Shown in pieces: positions 33,650 through 40,882 of a stretch of 64,000 nt of DNA. The stretch is from Rugamonas rivuli (GTDB lineage Bacteria; Pseudomonadota; Gammaproteobacteria; Burkholderiales; Burkholderiaceae_D). The stretch's first letter is position 1, and each line of letters starts with the position of its first letter. The translations under genes and the position numbers were made by a program. The stretch spans positions 124,001 through 188,000 of the forward strand of contig NZ_WHUF01000002.1 in the NCBI RefSeq assembly GCF_009380165.1, written 5' to 3'. A model generated the notes under the pieces. It made no database searches. It was not told the DNA's origin and saw only the letters and a program-made list of their open reading frames with translations.

Positions 33650-34603
33650 ATGAAAAAATTATCGGGTATTGGCTTGGGCTGCATGGGCATGTCGGAGTTC
33701 TACGGTTCCACCGACGACGCGCAATCGCTGGCGACGCTGGAGGCGGCCTACGAGGCGGGCGTCACGCTGTACGACACGGCCGATTCCTACGGCGCCGGCC
33801 ACAATGAAGAGCTGGTGGGCCGCTTCCTGCGCGGCAAGCGCGAGCATGTCACGCTGGCCACCAAGTTCGGCCTGGTGCGCAAGGCCGGCAGCTACGAGCG
33901 CCGCGTCGACAATTCGCCGGCCTACATCCGCGAAGCGTGCGAGGCCTCGCTGCGCCGGCTGAACGTCGAGCATATCGATTTATACTATATACACCGTTTG
34001 AACCTGGCGGAGACGCCGCTGGAAGTGTCGATGGAGGCGCTGGCGCAACTGGTCCGCGAGGGCAAGATCGGCGGCATCGGCCTGAGCGAAGTGTCGCCCG
34101 CCACCTTGCGCCGCGCCGCCGCCGTGCATCCGGTGGCGGCCGTGCAAAGCGAGTACTCGCTGTGGACGCGCGACCCGGAGGATGGCGTGCTGGAAGCCTG
34201 CCGCGAAGTGGGCGCCGTGTTCTGCGCCTACAGCCCGCTGGGCCGCGGCTTCTTGACGGGCAAGGTGATGCCGCTGGAAGAGGGCGATTTCCGCAAGTTC
34301 AGTCCGCGCTTCGCCGGGGACAACCTGGCCGCCAACCAGCGCATCGTCGACATCGTGCGCGAGATCGCCGCCGGCAAGGGTTGCACCCCGGCGCAACTGG
34401 CGCTGGCCTGGCTGCTGGCGCAGGGCGACGATATCGTGCCCATCCCCGGCACCAAGCGCATCCCGTATTTGCTGGAGAACCTGGGCGCGCTGCGCGTGCA
34501 GCTCAGTGGCGAAGAACTGGCGCGCATCGGCGCCGCGCTGCCGCCCGGCATGGCCGTCGGCGAACGCTATCCGCTCGAAGGCATGAAAGGACTCAACTCT
34601 TAA
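33650..34603 (+). CDS. Aldo/keto reductase
   Basis: A 317-residue AKR-fold NAD(P)H oxidoreductase. Visible residues of the tetrad are D (TLYDTADSYG), Y (Tyr of the same strand), K in ATKFGLV and H in YYIHRLNL. NADPH binding is suggested by PIPGTKRI near residue 265. Similar enzymes reduce aldehydes or quinones and some are induced by electrophiles. GGAGG precedes the ATG by 6 bases, which fixes the start against an upstream open frame. Confidence 0.93.
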   Translation: MKKLSGIGLGCMGMSEFYGSTDDAQSLATLEAAYEAGVTLYDTADSYGAGHNEELVGRFLRGKREHVTLATKFGLVRKAGSYERRVDNSPAYIREACEASLRRLNVEHIDLYYIHRLNLAETPLEVSMEALAQLVREGKIGGIGLSEVSPATLRRAAAVHPVAAVQSEYSLWTRDPEDGVLEACREVGAVFCAYSPLGRGFLTGKVMPLEEGDFRKFSPRFAGDNLAANQRIVDIVREIAAGKGCTPAQLALAWLLAQGDDIVPIPGTKRIPYLLENLGALRVQLSGEELARIGAALPPGMAVGERYPLEGMKGLNS

Positions 34604-34758
34604 CGACTCCTGGCGACTCCTAGCCGTTTTCCGTGACACTCCTACGATAGTTGTAGGCAGCCTCCGATGGCGTGCGCGCGCCGCCCGCGATACTCTGGAG
34701 TCGGTGCGCTGCGGCCTGTGGACGTGGCGTTTTGTTGACCACTTAAAACGGATTACAT
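34604..34758. other. Intergenic region with TCCTACG inverted repeat
   Basis: Contains CCTAC (34641-34645) and GTAGG (34653-34657), a short inverted repeat with the spacer GATAGTT. The same TCCTACR word occurs at two other intergenic sites of this window. No gene seen. Confidence 0.4.
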
Positions 34759-34965
34759 ATGTCGACCAGAAAAAAGAACGCCGTCCTACCGCGTCAGGGA
34801 AAACAGGGAATATCGTCCAGGGAAGAGAAAGCCGCGCCGTGCGGACCGCCGCGCTTGTCGCCGGAAATGGGCGCCATGCTAATGGTGGGCGAGGAGCACA
34901 TCATCATCAATCAGGAGGTGAACGACAACATCGGTTTCATGGCGGACTACATCGAATCCGTCTGA
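34759..34965 (+). CDS. Small hypothetical protein, 68 aa
   Basis: A short frame beginning MSTRKKNAVLPRQGKQG, basic for the first 25 residues and then acidic and hydrophobic (GAMLMVGEEHIIINQEV). A weak ribosome binding site (ACGGA) lies 9 bases upstream. I do not recognise it. It lies between aldo/keto reductase and a KGG-type stress protein, each separated by intergenic regions, so it could be a real small stress-linked gene; the amino-acid distribution argues against random. Confidence 0.45.
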   Translation: MSTRKKNAVLPRQGKQGISSREEKAAPCGPPRLSPEMGAMLMVGEEHIIINQEVNDNIGFMADYIESV

Positions 34966-35132
34966 GTGAAAAATGTAAGAGACATTCGGTTAGCCGACCA
35001 ACCGGTACCCGGAATGATCCTACGTGGTTGGCTGTCTGCGTCCTATATTGTGCGGCTGGGTCGTGCACTACGATGACTGCTCCTGTGCAGCAAGCAGGAT
35101 CAGTCAGCGGTAGGCAACGACAGGAGGCAATC

Positions 35133-35510
35133 ATGGCCACTTCCAACCAGGGCGGGGATCAAGGCAGCAAGCAAGGCGACAAATCCGGCAGCCAGCAGAA
35201 GGACACCAGCAAGCGCGGTTTCGCTTCGATGGACCCGGCACAGCAACGTGAGATCGCGGCCGAAGGCGGTCGCGCGGCTCACGAGAAAGGCACGGCGCAC
35301 GAATTCACATCCGAGGAAGCGCGCCGCGCAGGCAGCATGAGCCATAAGAACGATGCCCGCAGCAGCCAGGGCAGCACCGGCAGCAGCGCATCGCAAGGCA
35401 GCGGCAGCGGCAGCAAGGGCCGCAACGACGAGGATGAGGATGACAATAGCCGAAGCGGCCGCAGCGGTTCCAGCCGTTCGGGGTCGTCCGGCGGCAGCTC
35501 CAAATCCTGA
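35133..35510 (+). CDS. KGG/Con-10-repeat general stress protein
   Basis: A 125-residue low-complexity hydrophilic protein. The central part KRGFASMDPAQQREIAAEGG and the following AHEFTSEEARRAGSMS are the two KGG/Con-10 (YciG-type) units with Gly-Phe-x-Ser-Met and GG residues. The C-terminus is Ser/Gly/Arg rich, probably disordered. Such proteins are stationary-phase or osmotic-stress induced. AGGAGG lies 5 bases before ATG 35133, which fixes this start; the frame is open much further upstream but carries no other start signal. A strong terminator follows. Confidence 0.87.
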   Translation: MATSNQGGDQGSKQGDKSGSQQKDTSKRGFASMDPAQQREIAAEGGRAAHEKGTAHEFTSEEARRAGSMSHKNDARSSQGSTGSSASQGSGSGSKGRNDEDEDDNSRSGRSGSSRSGSSGGSSKS

Positions 35511-35523
35511 TCGATAGCATGAC

Positions 35524-35549
35524 GGGGCAGTTCAGCTGCCCCTTTTTTT
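35524..35549 (+). terminator. Terminator of the KGG stress gene
   Basis: GGGGCAG (35524-35530) pairs with CTGCCCC (35536-35542), followed by seven Ts. Confidence 0.93.
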
Positions 35550-36045
35550 ACAGGCAGATCGTCGTGTGGCGCCCGGGCTGCGTCGGCGCGCGGCCGCTGA
35601 GGGCGGCCCTGGCCAGCTGGAACAGCTGCTTCATCCTGCCTGCGCCCGCATCCCAGTACTCGGCGCTCTGGATGCGTACCCGGATCAAGGCGAGGTGCGG
35701 ATCGTCCAGCCCGCCGGGGAACCAGCCGCGCACCATCGGGTTCCATAGCTCGCGCGCCTTGGCCCTGTCCTTCAGCAGATAGGCCCGACCGGCCACCGAC
35801 AGGTACAGGCTCTCGGCCGGGTTGGAAAAACTGACATTGACGCCGGGATGGCGCTCCAGGTCGCCCGCGAAGTCGGCTTCGTCGGACGTGAAAAACCATA
35901 GATTGCCTTCGTTGTCGATCTGCTGCGCGGTCAGCGGACGGCTGCTGATCTGTTCGTCTTCGCCAGCCGTGGTGAACATGCCGAAGCGCACATCCTTGAT
36001 CTTGGCGGCGAGGGTGTTGATTTGTTCCTGAGTATAGAGCGGCAT
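35548..36045 (-). CDS. Pyridoxamine 5'-phosphate oxidase-like (general stress protein 26) flavin-binding protein
   Basis: A 165-residue split-barrel FMN-binding protein: MPLYTQEQINTLAAKIKDV, RFGMFTTAGEDEQISSRPL and NLWFFTSDEADFAGDLERH. The group is annotated as general stress protein 26 and probably binds FMN or F420-type cofactors, with no confirmed reaction. It runs convergent with the KGG gene and lies next to the Fur-regulated operon (divergent from it), a stress-related setting. Confidence 0.88.
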   Translation of the reverse strand: MPLYTQEQINTLAAKIKDVRFGMFTTAGEDEQISSRPLTAQQIDNEGNLWFFTSDEADFAGDLERHPGVNVSFSNPAESLYLSVAGRAYLLKDRAKARELWNPMVRGWFPGGLDDPHLALIRVRIQSAEYWDAGAGRMKQLFQLARAALSGRAPTQPGRHTTICL

Positions 36046-36162
36046 GATGCGCCTCCATGATGGTCGTGGACGGTCAGCCCCAGCTTAACCCGCCTGCGCC
36101 GCGCTCACCGTGCGCGACTTCACCCAGATTTACATTGTCGATACACGATGGCGATTGACTTC

Positions 36163-36181
36163 GCAAATGATAATCATTATC
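36163..36181 (+). promoter_or_regulatory. Fur box
   Basis: GCAAATGATAATCATTATC matches 17 of 19 positions of the Fur consensus GATAATGATAATCATTATC. It lies 31 bases upstream of the TTG start of the five-gene operon, in promoter position. Confidence 0.92.
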
Positions 36182-36211
36182 ATCTGCGTTTATCCCATTG
36201 AAGGAAAGCCC

Positions 36212-36859
36212 TTGAGCGCCCAAGCCGCAGCCTCCACCCGCAACGCCAGCCGTGCCGTTTGGCTCAAGCATCTGCACCAATGGCACTGGGTCAGTTCGGC
36301 GATGTGCCTGATGGGCATGTTCTTGTTCAGCATCACCGGCATCACCCTGAACCACTCGTCGCAGATCGAGGCCAAGCCGGCCGTCGTGCGCCAGCAGGCC
36401 ATCGTGCCGGCCACGCTGACGGCGCAGCTGCGCGCCTACGCCTCCGAGCACGACGGCGACAAGCAGCCGCTGCCGGCCGCCGCCGAGCAATGGCTGCTCG
36501 CCACCTGGAAGGTACAGGCCGGCGGCCGCGCCGCCGAGTGGGCCGCCGATGAAGTCTACCTGCCGCTGCCCAAGGCCGGCGGCGACGCCTGGGTGCGCAT
36601 CGCGCTGGAAGACGGCGCTGCCGAATTCGAAAACACCGACCGCGGCTGGGTCTCCTGGCTCAACGACGTGCACAAGGGCCGCAACACCGGCACGGCCTGG
36701 AACTGGTTCATCGATATCTTCGCCGGCGCCTGCCTGGTGTTCTGCATCACCGGCCTGCTGATCCTGAAATTCCACGCGGCCAACCGCCCGTTCACCTGGC
36801 CGATGGTGGGCCTGGGCGTCCTGATTCCGTTTGTCATCGCACTGCTGTTCATTCATTAA
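36212..36859 (+). CDS. PepSY-type membrane protein, iron-regulated
   Basis: A 215-residue membrane protein, PepSY-associated TM type. A first helix (about residues 29-49, SSAMCLMGMFLFSITGITLN) is preceded by histidines (KHLHQWHW) and followed by a periplasmic domain of about 120 residues and two C-terminal helices (about 168-187 and 195-213) after DVHKGRNTGTAW. This is the layout of PepSY_TM proteins tied to ferric-siderophore reduction. The start was taken as TTG 36212: AAGGAAAG lies 5 bases upstream, and an ATG at 36110 would precede the Fur box. Conserved His residues suggest heme binding (inference). Confidence 0.85.
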   Translation: MSAQAAASTRNASRAVWLKHLHQWHWVSSAMCLMGMFLFSITGITLNHSSQIEAKPAVVRQQAIVPATLTAQLRAYASEHDGDKQPLPAAAEQWLLATWKVQAGGRAAEWAADEVYLPLPKAGGDAWVRIALEDGAAEFENTDRGWVSWLNDVHKGRNTGTAWNWFIDIFAGACLVFCITGLLILKFHAANRPFTWPMVGLGVLIPFVIALLFIH

Positions 36860-36877
36860 TCTCACGACAGGTACTCC

Positions 36878-37393
36878 ATGAAACTACGCTATTCCATCGC
36901 ACTCAGCCTGCCTCTGGCCAGTGCCTCGGCCATGGGCGCCGATCTGGCCCTCAAACTCGAAGTGCCGCAACTGAACGTGGCGGAGTACCACCGCCCCTAC
37001 ATCGCGGCCTGGCTGGAAAACGCAGACCAGAAAGTGGTGGCCAACCTGGCCGTGCTGTACGACACCAAGAAGAAGGACAACGCCGGCACCAAGTGGCTTA
37101 AGGACATCCGCCAATGGTGGCGCAAGAGTGGCCGCGATCTGGAAATGCCGATGGATGGCGTGAGCGGCGCGACCAAGGCGCCGGGCGAACAGTCGCTGAG
37201 CTTCCCGGGCGCGAAAGCCACGCTGGACAAGCTGCCGGCCGGCCAGTACACGCTGGTGGTGGAAGCCGCGCGCGAAGCCGGCGGCCGCGAAGCGGTCAAG
37301 GTGCCGCTGCAATGGCCGCCGAAGTCGGCGCAGAACGTGAGCGGCCAGGGCAAGGAAGAGCTGGGCGCCGTGGTAGTCCAACTCAAACCTTAA
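36878..37393 (+). CDS. DUF2271 periplasmic protein with ApbE flavinylation motif
   Basis: A 171-residue exported protein; the signal peptide ends near MGA. Residues 93-99 read D-G-V-S-G-A-T, an exact match to the ApbE target motif D-x-x-(S/T)-G-A-(T/S), so FMN would be attached covalently to Thr99. The same motif is used in NqrC, RnfG and related proteins. DUF2271 proteins occur with ApbE and PepSY genes in iron-repressed operons. Ribosome binding site is ACAGGT. It lies 18 bases after the PepSY gene and 9 bases before the DUF4198 gene. The domain is the probable periplasmic electron acceptor/donor. Confidence 0.88.
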   Translation: MKLRYSIALSLPLASASAMGADLALKLEVPQLNVAEYHRPYIAAWLENADQKVVANLAVLYDTKKKDNAGTKWLKDIRQWWRKSGRDLEMPMDGVSGATKAPGEQSLSFPGAKATLDKLPAGQYTLVVEAAREAGGREAVKVPLQWPPKSAQNVSGQGKEELGAVVVQLKP

Positions 37394-37402
37394 GGCTTGT
37401 CC

Positions 37403-38224
37403 ATGAAACTGTATAAATCGTTTATCGCCTTGGCGCTGGCCGGCCTGTCCCTGAGCGCGCAGGCGCACAAGCCGTGGCTGCTGCCGTCGTCGACCATTGT
37501 CGAAGGCAAGGAAGCCTGGGTGACCGTGGATGCCGCCATTTCCGAAGGTCTGTTCGATATCGATCACCAGCCGCTGAAGCTGGACGGCATCGTCATCACC
37601 GGCCCGGACGGCGGCAAGCTGGCCATGGAAAACGTCGGCAACGGCAAGCTGCGCAACACCTTCGACGTCAAGCTGCCGAAGCCGGGCACTTACCGCATCG
37701 CGCTGGTGTCGCAGAGCGTGATGGGCAGCTACAAGGACAAGGCCGGCGAGATGAAGCGCTTCCGCGGCACCGAGGAATCGCTGGCCAAGGATGTGCCGGC
37801 CGACGCCACCGATGTCAAGCTGACGCGCACGCAGGGCCGGCTGGAGACTTTCGTTTCGACCGGCACGCCGGACATGGCGGTGTTCAAGCCGACCGGCGTC
37901 GGCCTGGAGCTGGTGCCGGTGACGCATCCCAACGATATGCGTGCGGGCGAGAAGGCTACCTGGCGCTTCCTGTTGGACGGCAAGCCTGCGGCCAACCAGG
38001 GCTTCAGCCTGATCCCGGGCGGCGTGCGCTATCGCGGCACGCTGGGCGAGATCCGCAAGAACACCGACGCCAACGGCGAAGCGACGTTCGAGCTGCCGGC
38101 TGCGGGCATGTATCTGGTCAGCAGCGCCTGGCCGGCCGCCGCGCCGCAGGTGCCGGGCCAGCCGCCGCAGATGGCGCCGCGTCGCGTGACCTACGCGGCG
38201 ACGGTAGAAATCCTGCCGCAGTAA
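37403..38224 (+). CDS. DUF4198 periplasmic protein with predicted N-terminal histidine
   Basis: A 273-residue exported protein of the DUF4198 family (NikM/CopC-like beta domains). Signal peptidase cleavage after ALSAQA would expose His22 (HKPWLLPSS) as the mature N-terminus, a metal-binding arrangement known in CopC- and NikM-like proteins. Other residues: FDIDHQPLKLDG, VSQSVMGSYKDK and KLTRTQGRLETFVS. The protein may bind the metal or metal-complex substrate of the operon (inference). ATG 37403 follows a short GGCTTGT leader; an in-frame TTG 6 bases upstream is less likely. Confidence 0.87.
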   Translation: MKLYKSFIALALAGLSLSAQAHKPWLLPSSTIVEGKEAWVTVDAAISEGLFDIDHQPLKLDGIVITGPDGGKLAMENVGNGKLRNTFDVKLPKPGTYRIALVSQSVMGSYKDKAGEMKRFRGTEESLAKDVPADATDVKLTRTQGRLETFVSTGTPDMAVFKPTGVGLELVPVTHPNDMRAGEKATWRFLLDGKPAANQGFSLIPGGVRYRGTLGEIRKNTDANGEATFELPAAGMYLVSSAWPAAAPQVPGQPPQMAPRRVTYAATVEILPQ

Positions 38225-38231
38225 GTTTGTG

Positions 38232-39263
38232 ATGCGTCGTGTCCTGTTGCCGCATGTGGTGTCCGACGAGCCGGCGCCCGCCGACGGCGTGATCCGCGAT
38301 TTCGGCGGCCGCAGCATGGGCACCAGCTGGTCGGTGCGGCTGGTGGCCGCGCCTGGCGGCGATTGCGCCGAGTTGCAGCAAAGTCTGCAGCAAGGTCTGC
38401 AACAGCAGCTGGACGCGGTGGTGGCCGAGATGAGCCACTGGGAACAGGACTCCGACCTGGGCCGTTTCAACCGCGCCGAGGCGGGCAGCTGGCGTCAGCT
38501 GCCGCCGGCGTTTTTCGATGTGCTGGCGTTTGCGATGGAGGTGGCGCGTGCCTCGGGCGGCGCCTACGATCCTTGCGCCGGCGAACTGGTGAACCTGTGG
38601 GGCTTCGGCCCGCACGGCAGGTTCGACCAGCCCGATTTCGTGCCGCCTGCCGACGCGCAGATCGCCGCCGTGCGCGCAGCGCTGGCCGCGCATCCGGTGG
38701 TGCTGGAGCGCGACGGCCGCCGCGCCTTGCAGCCGGGCGGCGTGCAGCTGGATTTGTCGGCCGTGGCCAAGGGCTACAGCGTCGACCGGCTGGCGTATTT
38801 TTTGAAGTCGCAGGGCTATGCGCACTACCTGGTCGAAGTCGGCGGCGAGCTGCGCGGCGCTGGCGTCAAGCCGGACGGCCAGCCGTGGTGGGTGGCGCTG
38901 GAGCAGGTGGCCGATGAGGCCGCTCCGCCGCTGGATGAACTGGTGCTTGCCCTGCACGGTCTGTCGGTAGCGACCTCGGGCGACTACCGCCGCTATTTCC
39001 AATCGAACGGCCAGCGCTATTCCCACACCATCGACCCGCGCAATGGCATGCCGATCGCCAATGATCTCGCCTCCGTCACCGTGGTCCATCCGCAATGCAT
39101 GGCCGCCGACGCCTGGTCCACCGCCTTGACGGTGCTGGGCTGCGAGCACGGCCTGCGTCTGGCCGAACAGCAAGGCCTGGCGGCGCGCTTCGTCGCCCGC
39201 CATCGCGACGGCGGTTTTACCGAACACATGAGTACCCATTTACGCAGCATGCTCGACGAATGA
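38232..39263 (+). CDS. apbE: ApbE-family FAD:protein FMN transferase
   Basis: A 343-residue FMN transferase that attaches FMN from FAD to Thr/Ser of target proteins. Motifs visible: RSMGTSWSVRLVA, EAGSWRQLPPAFF, GELVNLWGFGP, LDLSAVAKGYSVDR (the catalytic/metal region), VEVGGELRGAG and THTIDPR-like YSHTIDPRNGMPI with the Mg ligand, followed by ADAWSTALTVLG. No signal peptide or lipobox is present, unusual for periplasmic ApbE; either it modifies its target in the cytoplasm before export or its targets are cytoplasmic. GTG 38229 is an alternative start. Its stop overlaps the reductase start (ATGA). Confidence 0.93.
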   Translation: MRRVLLPHVVSDEPAPADGVIRDFGGRSMGTSWSVRLVAAPGGDCAELQQSLQQGLQQQLDAVVAEMSHWEQDSDLGRFNRAEAGSWRQLPPAFFDVLAFAMEVARASGGAYDPCAGELVNLWGFGPHGRFDQPDFVPPADAQIAAVRAALAAHPVVLERDGRRALQPGGVQLDLSAVAKGYSVDRLAYFLKSQGYAHYLVEVGGELRGAGVKPDGQPWWVALEQVADEAAPPLDELVLALHGLSVATSGDYRRYFQSNGQRYSHTIDPRNGMPIANDLASVTVVHPQCMAADAWSTALTVLGCEHGLRLAEQQGLAARFVARHRDGGFTEHMSTHLRSMLDE

Positions 39264-40624
39264 TCTGGACCAACGACCCCACCCGATTGATGCTGGTAGC
39301 CAGCCTGGCGATGAGCTATGCGCTGGTCTGCCTGGCGCCGTATCTGCGCACGCGCCGCAAGCACCTGGCCGCGCAGCGCGCCAAGGCCGAGGCGGCCGCG
39401 AACCCGGGCTGGATCGTCGCCTACGCCAGCCAGACCGGCAACGCCGAGGAGCTGGCCGGACAAACGCTGGCGACGCTGCGGCTGGCCGGCATCCCGGCGC
39501 AGCTGAGCGAACTGTCGGCGTTGCAGGACGAGGATCTGCAACGCGCCGAGCGCATCCTGTTCCTGGTCAGCACCTACGGCGAGGGCGACGCGCCCGATGC
39601 CGCCGCCGCCTTTGCCGGCCGCCTGATGACCAGGGGCCTGGCGCTGCCGCACTTGCATTACGCCGTGCTGGCGCTGGGCGACAGCGCCTACGCCCAGTTC
39701 TGCGGCTTCGGCCGCGCGCTGGATGCATGGCTGCAGGAGCAGGGCGCGCAAAGCCTGTTTCCCCGCGTTGAGGTGAACCGCAGTTCGGCCGAGGCCATCG
39801 GCGCCTGGCGCCAGCAGCTCAGCCATCTGGCCGGCACCAGCGATGCGCCGGACTGGGGCGCACCGGCCTTCACGCCGTGGCGCCTGGCCGCGCGCGTGCT
39901 GCTCAATCCGGGCAGCGCCGGCGCCCCGGTCTACCACCTGGAACTGGAACCGCAGGACGGCGCGCTGCCGGCCTGGGAATCGGGCGACCTGGTGCAGGCC
40001 GCCGCGCCGTCCGATGCCGAGCGCGCCCGCGAATACTCGATCGCTTCGATACCGGCCGACGGTCGCGTGCACCTGCTGGTGCGCCTGCACACGCATGCGG
40101 ACGGCAGCCACGGCGCCGCCTCGGGCTGGCTGACGCAGCAGGCCGAGGTCGGCCAGACGGTGCAGCTGCGGCTGCGCCAGCACCGCCGTTTCCGGCTGGA
40201 AGACAATCTGCAACGGCCGCTGATCCTGATCGGCAACGGCAGCGGCATCGCCGGCCTGCGCGGCCACCTGAAGGCGCGGACAGCGGCAGGCAGGGCGCGC
40301 AACTGGCTGCTGTTCGGCGAGCGCAATGAAGCTCACGATTACCACTATCGCGAGGAACTGGCGACCTGGCAGTTGCACGGCAAGCTGGAAAAACTGGACA
40401 TGGTGTTCTCGCGCGACCAGCCGCAGCGGCGCTACGTGCAGGACCGCCTGGCCGAGCAGGCGGACACGGTGCGCGCCTGGGTCGCGGCCGGCGCCGCCAT
40501 CTATGTGTGCGGCAGCCTGGACGGCATGGCGGCCGGCGTCGACGCCGCCCTGGCCGCCGCGCTGGGCCGCGATGCGCTCAACCAACTGGCCGCCGCCGGC
40601 CGCTACCGGCGCGACGTTTATTGA
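39260..40624 (+). CDS. Membrane-anchored flavodoxin/FAD-NAD reductase (CysJ/cytochrome P450 reductase-like)
   Basis: A 454-residue flavoprotein. One N-terminal hydrophobic helix (about 8-28) anchors it; a flavodoxin domain follows (VAYASQTGNAEELAG near residue 55, then VSTYGEGDAPDAA and ALGDSAYAQFCGFG), then FAD-binding (REYSIASIPADGR) and NAD(P)H-binding (LILIGNGSGIAGLRGHL, GERNEAHD) domains with VCGSLDGM at the end. It takes electrons from NAD(P)H via FAD to FMN. In this operon the likely acceptor is the PepSY/DUF2271 pair. Sulfite reduction is unlikely without CysI. The start overlaps apbE. Confidence 0.9.
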   Translation: MIWTNDPTRLMLVASLAMSYALVCLAPYLRTRRKHLAAQRAKAEAAANPGWIVAYASQTGNAEELAGQTLATLRLAGIPAQLSELSALQDEDLQRAERILFLVSTYGEGDAPDAAAAFAGRLMTRGLALPHLHYAVLALGDSAYAQFCGFGRALDAWLQEQGAQSLFPRVEVNRSSAEAIGAWRQQLSHLAGTSDAPDWGAPAFTPWRLAARVLLNPGSAGAPVYHLELEPQDGALPAWESGDLVQAAAPSDAERAREYSIASIPADGRVHLLVRLHTHADGSHGAASGWLTQQAEVGQTVQLRLRQHRRFRLEDNLQRPLILIGNGSGIAGLRGHLKARTAAGRARNWLLFGERNEAHDYHYREELATWQLHGKLEKLDMVFSRDQPQRRYVQDRLAEQADTVRAWVAAGAAIYVCGSLDGMAAGVDAALAAALGRDALNQLAAAGRYRRDVY

Positions 40625-40882
40625 TGTTTTATTACAACGCACCAACTCAGTGCAAATTCACAAGTTCTGATAGTATTAAAATATTACGTTTTATCCATTA
40701 TAAATTTTCCGCATATTGAAATAAAATTTTGTAATTTTGCGTAAATTTCGAACTTGTGAGGTTTGTTCTTTATTTGCTTCAATAATGTATCAAATTGTAG
40801 TCCCAGCCCCGATAATTCTGTTATCGAAGAGCAATGTTGATGGTGTTGCCCTCGATTTCTATGTTTTTATTCGGGAGTTTGA
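40625..40882. other. AT-rich intergenic region with inverted repeats upstream of the second TonB receptor
   Basis: The 258 bases hold a 10-base inverted repeat TCACAAGTTC (40658-40667) and GAACTTGTGA (40750-40759), and a second repeat CGATAA-TTCTG-TTATCG (40810-40826) 57 bases before the receptor start. No consensus Fur box or coding frame was seen. Confidence 0.5.

Noticed and set aside
34704-35132. N-terminal extension of the KGG stress protein
   Set aside because: Covers 143 codons of low-information sequence and lacks start signals; AGGAGG-ATG at 35133 is decisive.
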